Assembly (NCBI GenBank): GCA_015069495.1
Contig: SVIN01000016.1
Coordinates: 1-40,054 of the forward strand
Direction: 5' to 3'
Source of the DNA: Clostridiales bacterium
GTDB lineage: Bacteria > Bacillota > Clostridia > Christensenellales > Borkfalkiaceae
Length of the DNA: 40,054 nucleotides
The position numbers were made by a program, and so were the translations under genes. Positions 7,680-16,172 of this stretch are shown here, in pieces. The first letter of the stretch is position 1. Each line of letters starts with the position of its first letter. Below the pieces are notes generated by a model. The model saw only the letters and a program-made list of their open reading frames with translations. It searched no databases and was not told where the DNA came from.

Positions 7680-8582
7680 TCAAAGGTTAAATATTTCTAT
7701 CGCGTGAAATGAAATTTGCACTCTGTACAAGTCACCAACTCTTTCCACGCTGTATTGTTGAATGGTATCTTGGTCGGTGAAGCCCTGCGAAAGATACGCT
7801 TTTGCAAAGGCTGTTTCCTCATCCTCCGCCTCGACGTCTATCTCGTACGTACACGCTATGCATACGCGCGCGATAATTTCAACGCGTACCTGCCCCCCGC
7901 TTTCGGTAGAAAACCAATCCCCCGCAAGGATATCCCCCTCGCGTACGGTATCCCCGATTTTTACGAGCGGCGTTCCGCGTAATACCGCCATAGATACAAT
8001 TTCACCCGCGCATCTCGCGCGCATAACACCCGCTTGCGTTTCTTTTTTGGAAAAGGGCGACAGCCGTGTTTCTACCACGATACGGTGTCCGACTTTTTTT
8101 ACTGAACAGAACTCGACGTCCTCTATCGCAAGCAATTTTGCGCAAACACTGTCCTCTTGTCCTGGCTTGTACGGTGCAAACAATTTTACCCCCGCCTCGT
8201 CCAAGGCTTGGTAAGTTTCCCGCGCGTACACGCTTGTGCCGACAAATTCCACCGCCAACACCAACGGCTGGCTTGCCAAAATCATCGACAAACCGAGTAA
8301 TCCGCCAAGCAGTAACCCCACCCGCCGTTGCGCCGTTTCAATCCATTTGCCAAGACCAATCGCACCCAAGTCCTTGACTTGGTACGCCCGATAATTTTCC
8401 GCACCTGCCTTGGAGTAAATCGCAAAGATTTTTTCCGCGTCTTGTTTCCGTACTTGGAAAAGAATTTGATTCGGTTTCGGCTTCTCTATACGGTAAAGCG
8501 GGATTTGCGCGCGGCGCAATTTCAACAACGCGCGTTCAGGCATCACGCCTTCCAACAATATCCGTTTGCGGTAAAAGCTCAT
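7680..8582 (-). CDS. yqfD: Sporulation protein YqfD
   Basis: 300 residues, shorter than the ~400 of B. subtilis YqfD, but collinear. There is an N-terminal soluble part ('MPERALLKLRRAQIPLYRI'), one membrane helix near 87-110, and an extracytoplasmic part with 'ARCAGEIVSMAVLRGTPLVKIGDTVREGDILAGDW', the beta-barrel segment typical of the family. YqfD belongs to the sigma-E regulon in B. subtilis and is needed for normal sporulation. Its ATG overlaps the yqfC stop (8579-8582). A GGGGCAGGTA word lies in codons for 'GGQVR'. Confidence 0.92.
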   Translation of the reverse strand: MSFYRKRILLEGVMPERALLKLRRAQIPLYRIEKPKPNQILFQVRKQDAEKIFAIYSKAGAENYRAYQVKDLGAIGLGKWIETAQRRVGLLLGGLLGLSMILASQPLVLAVEFVGTSVYARETYQALDEAGVKLFAPYKPGQEDSVCAKLLAIEDVEFCSVKKVGHRIVVETRLSPFSKKETQAGVMRARCAGEIVSMAVLRGTPLVKIGDTVREGDILAGDWFSTESGGQVRVEIIARVCIACTYEIDVEAEDEETAFAKAYLSQGFTDQDTIQQYSVERVGDLYRVQISFHAIEIFNL

Positions 8583-8851
8583 ATCTCCTCACCGCCCGTT
8601 TGCAAATCTTCCACGTACAAGCGGGAAATTTGACCCGACAACTGCAAGTCACCGTCGTAATATTTCTTGATAGAAAGCCCCTTTCCTTCCACCGCTACGT
8701 TGCCGTGCGGAAAGCAAACCACTACCTTTTCGGGGGAGAAATCCCCCACCGATTTGACTCCCTCGAAATACCCGCCGCCGCCTGGGACCACAGTGCATCT
8801 CGAAAAGGAAAATCCGTCTGCATTTTTGAAAATTTCATCGTATAATCGCAT
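8579..8851 (-). CDS. yqfC: Sporulation protein YqfC (YabP/YqfC family)
   Basis: 90 residues, the normal size. The family features are 'CTVVPGGGGYFEGVKSV', 'VVVCFPHGNVAVEGKGLSIKKYYDGDLQLSGQI'. The start at 8851 is chosen because AGGGGGCAGG lies just upstream; that Shine-Dalgarno stretch is itself one of the eight GGGGCAGGTA words. A sigma-E-type promoter at 8870-8898 sits just upstream, so this operon has its own mother-cell promoter separate from the ClC operon. Confidence 0.92.
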   Translation of the reverse strand: MRLYDEIFKNADGFSFSRCTVVPGGGGYFEGVKSVGDFSPEKVVVCFPHGNVAVEGKGLSIKKYYDGDLQLSGQISRLYVEDLQTGGEEI

Positions 8852-8869
8852 ACCTGCCCCCTATATTTC

Positions 8870-8898
8870 AGTATATGAGGGGGATATGCTAAGTATGA
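8870..8898 (-). promoter_or_regulatory. Sigma-E-type sporulation promoter of yqfC-yqfD
   Basis: On the minus strand, TCATACT (8892-8898) and CATATACT (8870-8877) are separated by 14 nt. The B. subtilis sigma-E consensus is about KMATATT, 13-15 nt, CATACANT; these boxes match 6 of 7 and 7 of 8. It lies exactly in the 50-bp gap before yqfC, whose homologues are sigma-E controlled. Confidence 0.65.
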
Positions 8899-8901
8899 GT
8901 T

Positions 8902-10521
8902 TTACTGAACGATATTCATCAATTCTTCCTTAATCTTTTCAGGTTCGTCCGTTTTCACAACCACCGTCAAGATATCATCCGCATGCAATACCGTACCGCC
9001 TTCAGGCATGATATGTTCCTCTCCGCGCAAAATTTCTTTCACGCGCGCATTACCAGGCCACAGCACGTCGCGCACTTCGCGTTTGACCGCAATCGAATTG
9101 GGGGATACGTGCAAAGTGAATACAAGCTTTTCCGAACGTTCGGGGATACCCGTTTCCTCTTCGTATGCTTCCAACAACAACTCGTAAATCCCGTCCGTAC
9201 GCAACATTTCACCAATGATATAACCAAGGGCAACCGCGATAATCACGGGCAACAAAGCGGCGAAACTGCCGGTGAATTCACAAATCATGACGATGGACGT
9301 AATCGGCGCACGCACCACCGTGGTGAAAAACGCCGACATGCAAATCATGACAAGCAAATCGCAATAAGGCGCAATTTCAGGATTCACCGCCAACCATATA
9401 TTGTTCAGCATCGCACCGACGCACGCGCCGATGGCGATGATGGGGATAAAGATACCGCAAGGAATCCCCGACCCCACGTTGACTGACGTTACGAAAATCT
9501 TTAAGATGACCACAATCAACAACGCCCACAGCAAAGGTATACCGAACATACTGTTTCTGATATATTCGCTAAGACCGCCGTGCGTGCCGAGGGATTCAAT
9601 CAATTCATGTCCGCCGCCCATAACCAACTCACCAATCAGCGAAACAAACCCGCCGATTAACACCGCGGTCAGTATGCGGGAAGTATGCGTCCACCATTCG
9701 TTTTTTACGTGCATGGATTTGAACAATTTACGCATGAAAAAGCAAAGCTTCATAAATCCAAACCCTAAAAACCCGCAAATGATCCCGGCCAAAATTACGT
9801 AGCCGTAATAATCCATCGGGATATCATGGAACACGTACGAGTGGAAGGAGCTGACGATTTCCATATCCATCATATTGTAAATGACCCCGCGGGTCAGCAT
9901 CCCAAAGATAACGGATGAAAAGGAACAGATAAACACTTCGGGGGTGAAACGCTTGTGCGCTTCTTCAAAGGCGAATGCTATGCCTGTCAAAGGCGCGTTA
10001 GACGCCACCGCAAGCCCCGTGCATGCACCGCCCGTGATTTGGTATTTGCGAATCATTTGGTTACGGCGTAAGGTACTTGCCACTCCATCGCCCGCCGTCG
10101 CGCCAATCAATACGCTGGGACCTTCCGCTCCAATGGATAAACCCATGAAAATACTAAGCAAACTGGCGGTGAACATGGCAATCATATCTCTCCACCACGT
10201 AAAGCGTATCATTCCGCGGGTTGCGCCTTCCGCCTGCGGCACCCCGCAACCGCGGATAACGGACGAGATATTTACCAGCACGCCAATCACAAACGCACCC
10301 GCAATCAAGCCCAACAACAGTATGGGTAACAGCGCGGGATTTGCGCGTACGTATGCGTACACATCACGCGAGATATGCTCGCCTTCGTGCACAAGGATAT
10401 TAAACAGCGTAACAATCACACCGACTGCGATGCCCGTGATACAGCCCACCGCAACCAACTCGATGAAAATACGGTAAACGCTTGTTTTTTTCAATTCTTT
10501 GCGTTCATTTGTCTTTTGCAT
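8902..10521 (-). CDS. ClC-family chloride channel/exchanger with C-terminal TrkA-C-like domain
   Basis: 539 residues. The membrane part has the ClC signature with the gating glutamate ('GLSIGAEGPSVLIGA') and the central Cl-binding segment 'NVGSGIPCGIFIPIIAIGACVGAML'. The residue before the glutamate's Gly-Pro context is Ala (GAEGP) instead of the usual Arg/Lys. The last ~70 residues ('VLWPGNARVKEILRGEEHIMPEG' to 'VVVKTDEPEKIKEELM') form a TrkA-C (RCK-C) ligand-binding domain, found in some bacterial ClCs. It starts 1 nt after the stop of the ABC gene, so it is the third gene of that operon. Channel or H+/Cl- exchanger cannot be decided here. Confidence 0.92.
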   Translation of the reverse strand: MQKTNERKELKKTSVYRIFIELVAVGCITGIAVGVIVTLFNILVHEGEHISRDVYAYVRANPALLPILLLGLIAGAFVIGVLVNISSVIRGCGVPQAEGATRGMIRFTWWRDMIAMFTASLLSIFMGLSIGAEGPSVLIGATAGDGVASTLRRNQMIRKYQITGGACTGLAVASNAPLTGIAFAFEEAHKRFTPEVFICSFSSVIFGMLTRGVIYNMMDMEIVSSFHSYVFHDIPMDYYGYVILAGIICGFLGFGFMKLCFFMRKLFKSMHVKNEWWTHTSRILTAVLIGGFVSLIGELVMGGGHELIESLGTHGGLSEYIRNSMFGIPLLWALLIVVILKIFVTSVNVGSGIPCGIFIPIIAIGACVGAMLNNIWLAVNPEIAPYCDLLVMICMSAFFTTVVRAPITSIVMICEFTGSFAALLPVIIAVALGYIIGEMLRTDGIYELLLEAYEEETGIPERSEKLVFTLHVSPNSIAVKREVRDVLWPGNARVKEILRGEEHIMPEGGTVLHADDILTVVVKTDEPEKIKEELMNIVQ

Positions 10522-10522
10522 A

Positions 10523-12259
10523 TCAATCTAAGCCTCTGTACAATTCCGCATACACACCGTTTAAGCCAAGCAATTGCGCGTGCGTGCCTTGTTCTACCAC
10601 GTGACCGTTACTCATGACCAAAATACAATCGGAGTGTACAATGGTCGACAAACGGTGCGCCACCACAAACGAAGTTCTGCCTTCCATCAATTTCCCGAAC
10701 GCATCGCTGATTTTCAGTTCGGTGCGGGTATCAATGGACGAAGTTGCTTCGTCTAAAATCAGCATGGGCGGTTTGGTCAACATAATACGCGCGATACACA
10801 AGAGCTGTTTCTGCCCTTCGGACAATGCGCCGTTTTCGCCCAATACCGTGTCGTAACCCTTTTCCATGCGCTTGATGAAGCTGTGTGCGTGCGCCGCTTT
10901 CGCCGCGGCAATCATTTCTTCATCCGTCGCATCAGGCTTTCCCATCTTCAAATTTTCACGGACTGTGCCGTGCTTTAACCACGTTTCCTGCAATACCATA
11001 CCGTAATGCGAACGCAGGGATTTCCTGGTCAAATTGCGCAAATCGCGCCCTTCCACCAACACCGCCCCGCCGTTGACGTCGTAAAACCGCATCAATAGGT
11101 TGATAAGCGTGGTTTTGCCCGAACCCGTTTTCCCAACGATGGCAATGCGTTGTCCCGAATGCACCGTCAAGGACAGATTCTCTATCAATTTTTTCGTTTC
11201 CACGTAGGAGAAACTTACGTCGTCCAAACGCACGCTACCGTCTGTATCGACAAGTTCCTCACACCCCTCGTCTGAAACTTCTTCCGTTTCGTCAATGAGC
11301 TCAAAAATCCGCGCCGCGCAAACGAACGCGCCCTTTAACTCGGTCACCACCCCCGAAATTTCATTGAAGGGTTTGGTGTATTGGTTGGCGTAGGAAAGGA
11401 ACTTCGTCAGCCCCCCGACCGTAAACACACCGCCAATAACGTCAAACGCGCCAAGCAACGCCACCAAAGCGTAAACAAGGTTGTTGATAAAGCGAGTAGA
11501 AGGATTGACAAGGGAAGAATAGAACGTGGCGTTCATCGTCGCTTTTTCCAAACGATTGTTGATTTCATCAAAGCGTTGCGCGTTTTCATCTTCCTGCGCA
11601 AAGGCTTGCACCGTCTTCAAGCCACCGATGGCTTCTTCTGCAAACGCCGTTTGTTCCCCTCTGCATTTGGTTTGTTCTTTGAAATACTTGTGGGTATGGT
11701 TCGCCACAAACCGCGCAACGAACAAGGATGCGGGGGTCACGAATACGACCACCAAGCCGATTTTGTAATTGGTAATCAACATAAAGACAATCGTACCCAA
11801 AATGGTCAATACGCCCGTGAAAAATTGCGTAAAGCCCATCAACAAGCCGTCTGAAAATTGGTCGGCGTCCGCCACGATACGGCTGACCGTATCCCCGTGG
11901 GAATGGGTATCAATATATTGCAAGGGCAAACTGCCCAACTTATCAAAGGCATCCTTACGGATATCACGGACTACGTTGCAGGAAATGCGGTTGTTGCAAA
12001 GACTCATCAGCCATTGCGCAATCGCCGCCGCCCCGATGGCGATGAGGATTTTTACAAAGATGTCTTTCAGTTCGCTCCACAAAATCCCGCTTTCCACGAT
12101 ACAGTCAATGGCATCCCCGAAGAAGACGGGTACAACCAAAGTCGCAGCCACCGTAATCATCGCAAATACAATCGACCCGCACAAGGACAAGGGATATCTG
12201 CCTACGTAGCGCAGAATGCGTTTTAATGTACTTTCCTTTTTTATCACGGTAGGTTTCAT
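10523..12259 (-). CDS. Heterodimeric ABC exporter, subunit with canonical Walker B
   Basis: 578 residues: six membrane helices (residues ~1-320) followed by an ATPase domain with Walker A 'GKTGSGKTTL', signature 'LSEGQKQLLCIAR', Walker B 'MLILDEATSSID' with the catalytic Glu, and the switch His in 'VAHRLST'. The signature is altered (LSEGQ, not LSGGQ). In heterodimers such as TM287/288 or LmrCD, one ATP site combines good motifs from both chains and the other is degenerate. Here the good site would pair this Walker B with the partner's FSGGQ. The 4-bp overlap with the upstream gene (12256-12259) supports equal production. The substrate is unknown. Confidence 0.93.
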   Translation of the reverse strand: MKPTVIKKESTLKRILRYVGRYPLSLCGSIVFAMITVAATLVVPVFFGDAIDCIVESGILWSELKDIFVKILIAIGAAAIAQWLMSLCNNRISCNVVRDIRKDAFDKLGSLPLQYIDTHSHGDTVSRIVADADQFSDGLLMGFTQFFTGVLTILGTIVFMLITNYKIGLVVVFVTPASLFVARFVANHTHKYFKEQTKCRGEQTAFAEEAIGGLKTVQAFAQEDENAQRFDEINNRLEKATMNATFYSSLVNPSTRFINNLVYALVALLGAFDVIGGVFTVGGLTKFLSYANQYTKPFNEISGVVTELKGAFVCAARIFELIDETEEVSDEGCEELVDTDGSVRLDDVSFSYVETKKLIENLSLTVHSGQRIAIVGKTGSGKTTLINLLMRFYDVNGGAVLVEGRDLRNLTRKSLRSHYGMVLQETWLKHGTVRENLKMGKPDATDEEMIAAAKAAHAHSFIKRMEKGYDTVLGENGALSEGQKQLLCIARIMLTKPPMLILDEATSSIDTRTELKISDAFGKLMEGRTSFVVAHRLSTIVHSDCILVMSNGHVVEQGTHAQLLGLNGVYAELYRGLD

Positions 12260-14004
12260 GCGCTCACCTCCGTGTCTGCTTCATATTGCGAGAAATAGAT
12301 TTCGCGGTAGACTTCACAATTTTCCATCAACTGCGCGTGCGTGCCGATACCGACCGCTTTCCCATCGTCTAACACGATGATTTTGTCCGCATCGCGTACC
12401 GACGAAGCGCGCTGAGATACCACGAACACCGTCGTTTGCAAACCGCGGATTTCTTTGCGGAGCGCCGCATCCGTCGCATAGTCAAGCGCGGACGAGGAAT
12501 CGTCCAAAATCAAAATATCAGGGTTGCGCACCAATGCGCGGGCAACCGTCAAACGCTGTTTCTGACCGCCTGAAAAGTTTTTCCCGCCCTGTTCGACGGG
12601 GGCGTCCAAACCGCCTTTTTCCAAGATAAAATCTTCCGCCTGCGCAATCCGCAACGCCGCCATCAATTCTTCATCGCTCGCATCCGCTCTGCCCCACAGC
12701 AGGTTGTCGCGAACGGTGCCTTTGAACAGTTTCGCCTTTTGCGGAATCACACCGATACGTTCGCGTAAGAAAGTTTGCAAACTTTGACTGCGCACGTCTT
12801 TTCCGTCGATGGTCACTTGCCCCGACCGCACGTCATAGAAATGAGGAATGAGGTTGACGAGGGTGGTTTTGCCCGACCCCGTACCGCCGATAACCCCGAC
12901 AGTTTCCCCACGGTTGACGGTAAAGTTTATCTCGGACAAAGCGTCCTCGCCACCTTCCGTATACCGCGCGCATACGTTGTCAAAACGAATAAACGCGCCT
13001 GCGTTTTCCACCCTTTCATCCGCAACGATTTGTAAAGAGGGTTGCATCTTCAACACCGCTTCGATACGTTCCGCGCTCGCCGCCGCCTTCGTAACCGTTA
13101 CAATGAGATTGGCAAGTTTGATAAGCTCGATTAAAATTTGCCCCATGAGATTGTACAGGGCAATGACTTTACCTTGCGTAAGCGCGCCGCTTTCCACGCG
13201 GATTGCGCCCGTCCATAAGAGGATCATCGTCGCGATATTCACCAGCACGTAGGTCAAAGGATTGGTGATGGCGGCAATACCGCCGACAAATTTCTTTTCC
13301 TTGGTTAAATCCTCGTTGCGGGTTGCAAATAAGTTGCGTTCGTCCTCTTCTCGGCAGAACGCGCGAAGCACTCTTGCGCCCGTTAAATTTTCTCGGGTAG
13401 AAAGCAATACCTTATCAAGCTTGGCTTGAGCTTTTTTATACAAAGGCATACAGATAAACATGACGGCATATACCACGATGGCAAGCACGAGAATTGCCCC
13501 GCCGAATATCCCGAAGGAGTTCGGGTCAATGATACACGCGCAAACCAACGCCCCAAATACGATGAAAGGCGAACGGAGCAACAAGCGCAAAAATAGATTG
13601 ATACCCATTTGCATTTTATCCACGTCGCTGGTCATGCGGGTGAGCATGGTCGCTTGACCCATTTGGTCAACGTCTTTGTAGCTGAAGGATTGCAATTTTT
13701 TGAATAAATCACTGCGCACCCGCGCGGATACGCCCGTTGCCGCACGCGCGGAAAAATACTGCGCCGTCACGGAAAACGCCAAACCGACCACACCAAACCC
13801 CGCCAACAAAAGGCACATCCAAACGACGTAGCTTTTGTCTGCGTTAGGATATCGACCGTCCGCCAACTCGCCAAACCCCTTGTCCACGATTGCCGCCACG
13901 ACAAAAGGAACCAGAAGTTCGAAGGTGGCTTCCAGCAATTTGAACAACGGGCCTAAGAAGGCTTGCCGTTTATATGGTTTGAAGTAGGTCAAAATCTTTT
14001 TCAT
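12256..14004 (-). CDS. Heterodimeric ABC exporter, subunit with degenerate Walker B
   Basis: 582 residues: transmembrane domain then ATPase domain with Walker A 'GGTGSGKTTLV', signature 'FSGGQKQRLTVAR', and Walker B 'ILILDDSSSALD', where the catalytic Glu is Asp. The switch His is also replaced ('VVSQRAS'). This matches the non-hydrolysing half of heterodimeric multidrug-type exporters. It is first in the operon with the other subunit and the ClC gene. The -10 box of its promoter ends only 9 nt before the ATG, so the transcript should be nearly leaderless (see promoter entry). Confidence 0.93.
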   Translation of the reverse strand: MKKILTYFKPYKRQAFLGPLFKLLEATFELLVPFVVAAIVDKGFGELADGRYPNADKSYVVWMCLLLAGFGVVGLAFSVTAQYFSARAATGVSARVRSDLFKKLQSFSYKDVDQMGQATMLTRMTSDVDKMQMGINLFLRLLLRSPFIVFGALVCACIIDPNSFGIFGGAILVLAIVVYAVMFICMPLYKKAQAKLDKVLLSTRENLTGARVLRAFCREEDERNLFATRNEDLTKEKKFVGGIAAITNPLTYVLVNIATMILLWTGAIRVESGALTQGKVIALYNLMGQILIELIKLANLIVTVTKAAASAERIEAVLKMQPSLQIVADERVENAGAFIRFDNVCARYTEGGEDALSEINFTVNRGETVGVIGGTGSGKTTLVNLIPHFYDVRSGQVTIDGKDVRSQSLQTFLRERIGVIPQKAKLFKGTVRDNLLWGRADASDEELMAALRIAQAEDFILEKGGLDAPVEQGGKNFSGGQKQRLTVARALVRNPDILILDDSSSALDYATDAALRKEIRGLQTTVFVVSQRASSVRDADKIIVLDDGKAVGIGTHAQLMENCEVYREIYFSQYEADTEVSA

Positions 14005-14013
14005 AGCGTTCCT

Positions 14014-14047
14014 ATTATACCACGCCTTTCTTGCAAAAGCAAGAAAT
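14014..14047 (-). promoter_or_regulatory. Promoter of the ABC/ClC operon with an overlapping palindrome
   Basis: Minus strand: TTGCTT (14037-14042), 17 nt, TATAAT (14014-14019). The ATG at 14004 starts 9 nt after the -10 box, so a normal start site would leave about 3 nt of leader. The perfect palindrome TTTCTTGC-4 nt-GCAAGAAA (14028-14047) covers the -35 box, the place where a repressor would sit. No regulator gene is adjacent. Confidence 0.6.
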
Positions 14048-14072
14048 TATCACCCCTATATGCGTGCGCGCG

Positions 14073-14117
14073 AAAAAAAATAAGCGAAATTGAGATATTT
14101 TTTCCCAACTTCGCTTC
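14073..14117 (-). terminator. Intrinsic terminator of the 14127-15083 gene
   Basis: Minus strand: AAGCGAAGTTGGG pairs with CTCAATTTCGCTT around a 9-nt loop, and a run of eight T follows (complement of 14073-14080). It lies 10 nt past the stop codon. Confidence 0.7.
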
Positions 14118-14126
14118 ATTTTTCGA

Positions 14127-15083
14127 TTATTCTTCTTCCGTTTCCTCGTCTGTTTTTTCTACGGGCGCGGTCAATAAGGCTTCGTATAACTCCTTATAAT
14201 CCCTGATTTCCAACAAACGCAAACCGTCTTCAGTTGAGGACAAACGCTCGTTTTTACGATACATACGCCCTGCGTTGATGTACTTGTTTGTGACAATCAT
14301 AAACGCAATAAACAGCACAATGGATACGCCTGCCAACACGATGGTGGGCACCAAATAACGAGTATCGGGCGCACCGAAATTGGACAACCCTACCACAATT
14401 GCGGCAATGATTACCGCCACTGTGGGAATGGTGCAAAGGATAAATGCAATCCCCCAACGCAATTTTCTTGTGGATAAAATTTCACGGCGGGCTTCCTGCT
14501 TTTCTTCCACCTTTTTCGCCAAAGGCTTTTCTTCTTCCGTCAATTCTTGGATACGTTTTTCAAACGCGGAACGGTATTTTTGTTTGATGATGTCCGTCGC
14601 TTCGTAGCCAAGGTCGTATTCTAAACTCTCAATCCCAGCGTCCACGTATTCGCTTGCCAAGACGTCAGGTTTGGTGAAATCCGCGGTCTTCGCGCGCCAA
14701 TACCCCACGGATGCTTCCGTTGCCGTCTCATCCAATTGCAACGCCTTTTCATATTCCAATTCCGCCGCATGATAACTGCCGCTTTCCAACAATTTTTCAC
14801 CCTGCGCGCAGATACGCTGATAATCCGCTTGGCGGCGGACAATCGCCTCGGCTTTCTCCTTGCGTACGCGTTCGGCTTCCTCAGGCGAAAGATCTACCAA
14901 GTCTTCATCGTCTTGGTCAAAATTTTCCAGGGTCGGAAATTCAAACGCAATTTCTTCCCCTGCTTCTTCGCCTTCGGGGAGTTCGCCGTCCGTCAACTCG
15001 TCCGTGACGTCCACAAACCCGTCTTTCGTCTTTCTCAAACGCACCCCTCTGCCATATTCATCATCGATAATTCTTTCTTCCAT
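14127..15083 (-). CDS. Hypothetical membrane protein with TPR-like segment
   Basis: 318 residues, not recognised. Residues 1-70 are very acidic. A TPR-like helical pair follows at ~87-128 ('YQRICAQGEKLLESGSYHAA', then 'ELEYEKALQLDETATEA'). A charged, coiled-coil-prone stretch spans ~165-208. Two membrane helices lie at ~210-233 and ~244-265, then a short cytoplasmic tail ending in Glu/Thr. No signal peptide is seen, so both ends should be cytoplasmic. It starts 27 nt after ispE and has its own terminator, so it is the last gene of an ispE operon. A scaffold role at the membrane is only a guess from the TPR. Confidence 0.75.
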   Translation of the reverse strand: MEERIIDDEYGRGVRLRKTKDGFVDVTDELTDGELPEGEEAGEEIAFEFPTLENFDQDDEDLVDLSPEEAERVRKEKAEAIVRRQADYQRICAQGEKLLESGSYHAAELEYEKALQLDETATEASVGYWRAKTADFTKPDVLASEYVDAGIESLEYDLGYEATDIIKQKYRSAFEKRIQELTEEEKPLAKKVEEKQEARREILSTRKLRWGIAFILCTIPTVAVIIAAIVVGLSNFGAPDTRYLVPTIVLAGVSIVLFIAFMIVTNKYINAGRMYRKNERLSSTEDGLRLLEIRDYKELYEALLTAPVEKTDEETEEE

Positions 15084-15110
15084 GGTCTTATCTCCCTGTG
15101 ATTTTCCATA

Positions 15111-16043
15111 TTATTCCACGTCCAAGTCCGTCAATACAAACGGATTATTCCACCCGAACGCCTTTTTCGTTTTTGTGTAGTCGGGAACTACGGTCTGTAC
15201 CGCATAGGTACGAAATTTCCCTTTATAACGGCTCTTTGCCCAATCGCACAGTTCCTTGGTTTCAAACATCGCCAAAACCGTACTGCCCGAACCCGACATC
15301 GTTACGCCAAGCGGTGAAAATGATTTTGCTTCGTCGTACGCCTTTTCCACGTCGGCATTCAAGTGTAACGCAGGCACGTACAAGTCGTTCATCAAATACC
15401 TGCCCCCCTCGTTTACCTCGCCTTTACATAATGCATCGATACAGCCTTGGGTCGCACTTTCCTTCCATTGTAAGGTTTGCGGAAGCTGATCGTACTTGGT
15501 ATAACACGCCCCCGCCGATACCCCGCTTTCGGGACAAATCAGCAAAAGGTGTAACCTTTCCTTTATTGCAAGCGGAGTCACCAAATCTCCCCTGCCTTGC
15601 ATCCGCGCAAAACCGCCCGTCAGCATATACCCCGTATCACTGCCCAAACGATCGGCAAGCTCCTTCAACGCCCCACGGTCAGTGATACCGTACAAACGCG
15701 CCATGCCGTTCAATACCCCGACCACGTCCGCCGATGAACCGCCCAAACCACCGCCGATGGGGATATTTTTATATACGGTGATATCTGCACCGTGTGTTTG
15801 GAATACCTCGGAAAAAGTTTCCGCTGCCCTCAAAGCATTGTTTTTCTCGGGTGGAATTTCCTCACTGCCCATACCGTGCATCGTGATGGAAGAAAGGTTG
15901 TCCTTGCGCTTCTTTACAACGATGAGATCGTACAGATCAATGCTGGCAACCAACGAATCCAACATGTGAAATCCGTTTTCCACGCCCGTGATTTCCAAGG
16001 TAAGGTTGACCTTGGCGTACGATTTGATTTTGACCGTATTCAT
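15111..16043 (-). CDS. ispE: 4-diphosphocytidyl-2-C-methyl-D-erythritol kinase
   Basis: 310 residues. IspE phosphorylates CDP-methylerythritol in the non-mevalonate isoprenoid pathway. GHMP-kinase motifs are present: 'KSYAKVNLTLEITG' at the N terminus, the ATP loop 'IPIGGGLGGSSADVVGVL' near residue 95, and 'GVTMSGSGSTVLAMF' near 250. It lies beside veg and a SipL-like gene; veg-ispE linkage is common in Firmicutes, although veg is divergent here. A promoter and a leader hairpin precede it. A GGGGCAGGTA word lies in codons for 'EGGRYL', in a poorly conserved stretch. Confidence 0.95.
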   Translation of the reverse strand: MNTVKIKSYAKVNLTLEITGVENGFHMLDSLVASIDLYDLIVVKKRKDNLSSITMHGMGSEEIPPEKNNALRAAETFSEVFQTHGADITVYKNIPIGGGLGGSSADVVGVLNGMARLYGITDRGALKELADRLGSDTGYMLTGGFARMQGRGDLVTPLAIKERLHLLLICPESGVSAGACYTKYDQLPQTLQWKESATQGCIDALCKGEVNEGGRYLMNDLYVPALHLNADVEKAYDEAKSFSPLGVTMSGSGSTVLAMFETKELCDWAKSRYKGKFRTYAVQTVVPDYTKTKKAFGWNNPFVLTDLDVE

Positions 16044-16067
16044 ACCCGTCCCCCTCGCTTGAAAATT

Positions 16068-16134
16068 GCGGCGAGGAACCCCCGCCGCATCGATTGTTCT
16101 GTTCTATTTTACCATATTTTTTCTAAAAATACAA
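16068..16134 (-). promoter_or_regulatory. ispE promoter and leader hairpin
   Basis: Minus strand: TTGTAT (16129-16134), 17 nt, TAAAAT (16106-16111). The leader contains a 9-bp stem with a 3-nt loop (GCGGCGGGG / CCTCGCCGC, 16068-16088, one G-U pair) followed by AATTTT. That is too short a U-tract for a good terminator; it could shape mRNA stability or weak attenuation. Confidence 0.55.
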
Positions 16135-16172
16135 TGCTTTCTCGGTATTTTTTTATGAAAATTACCGCATTT

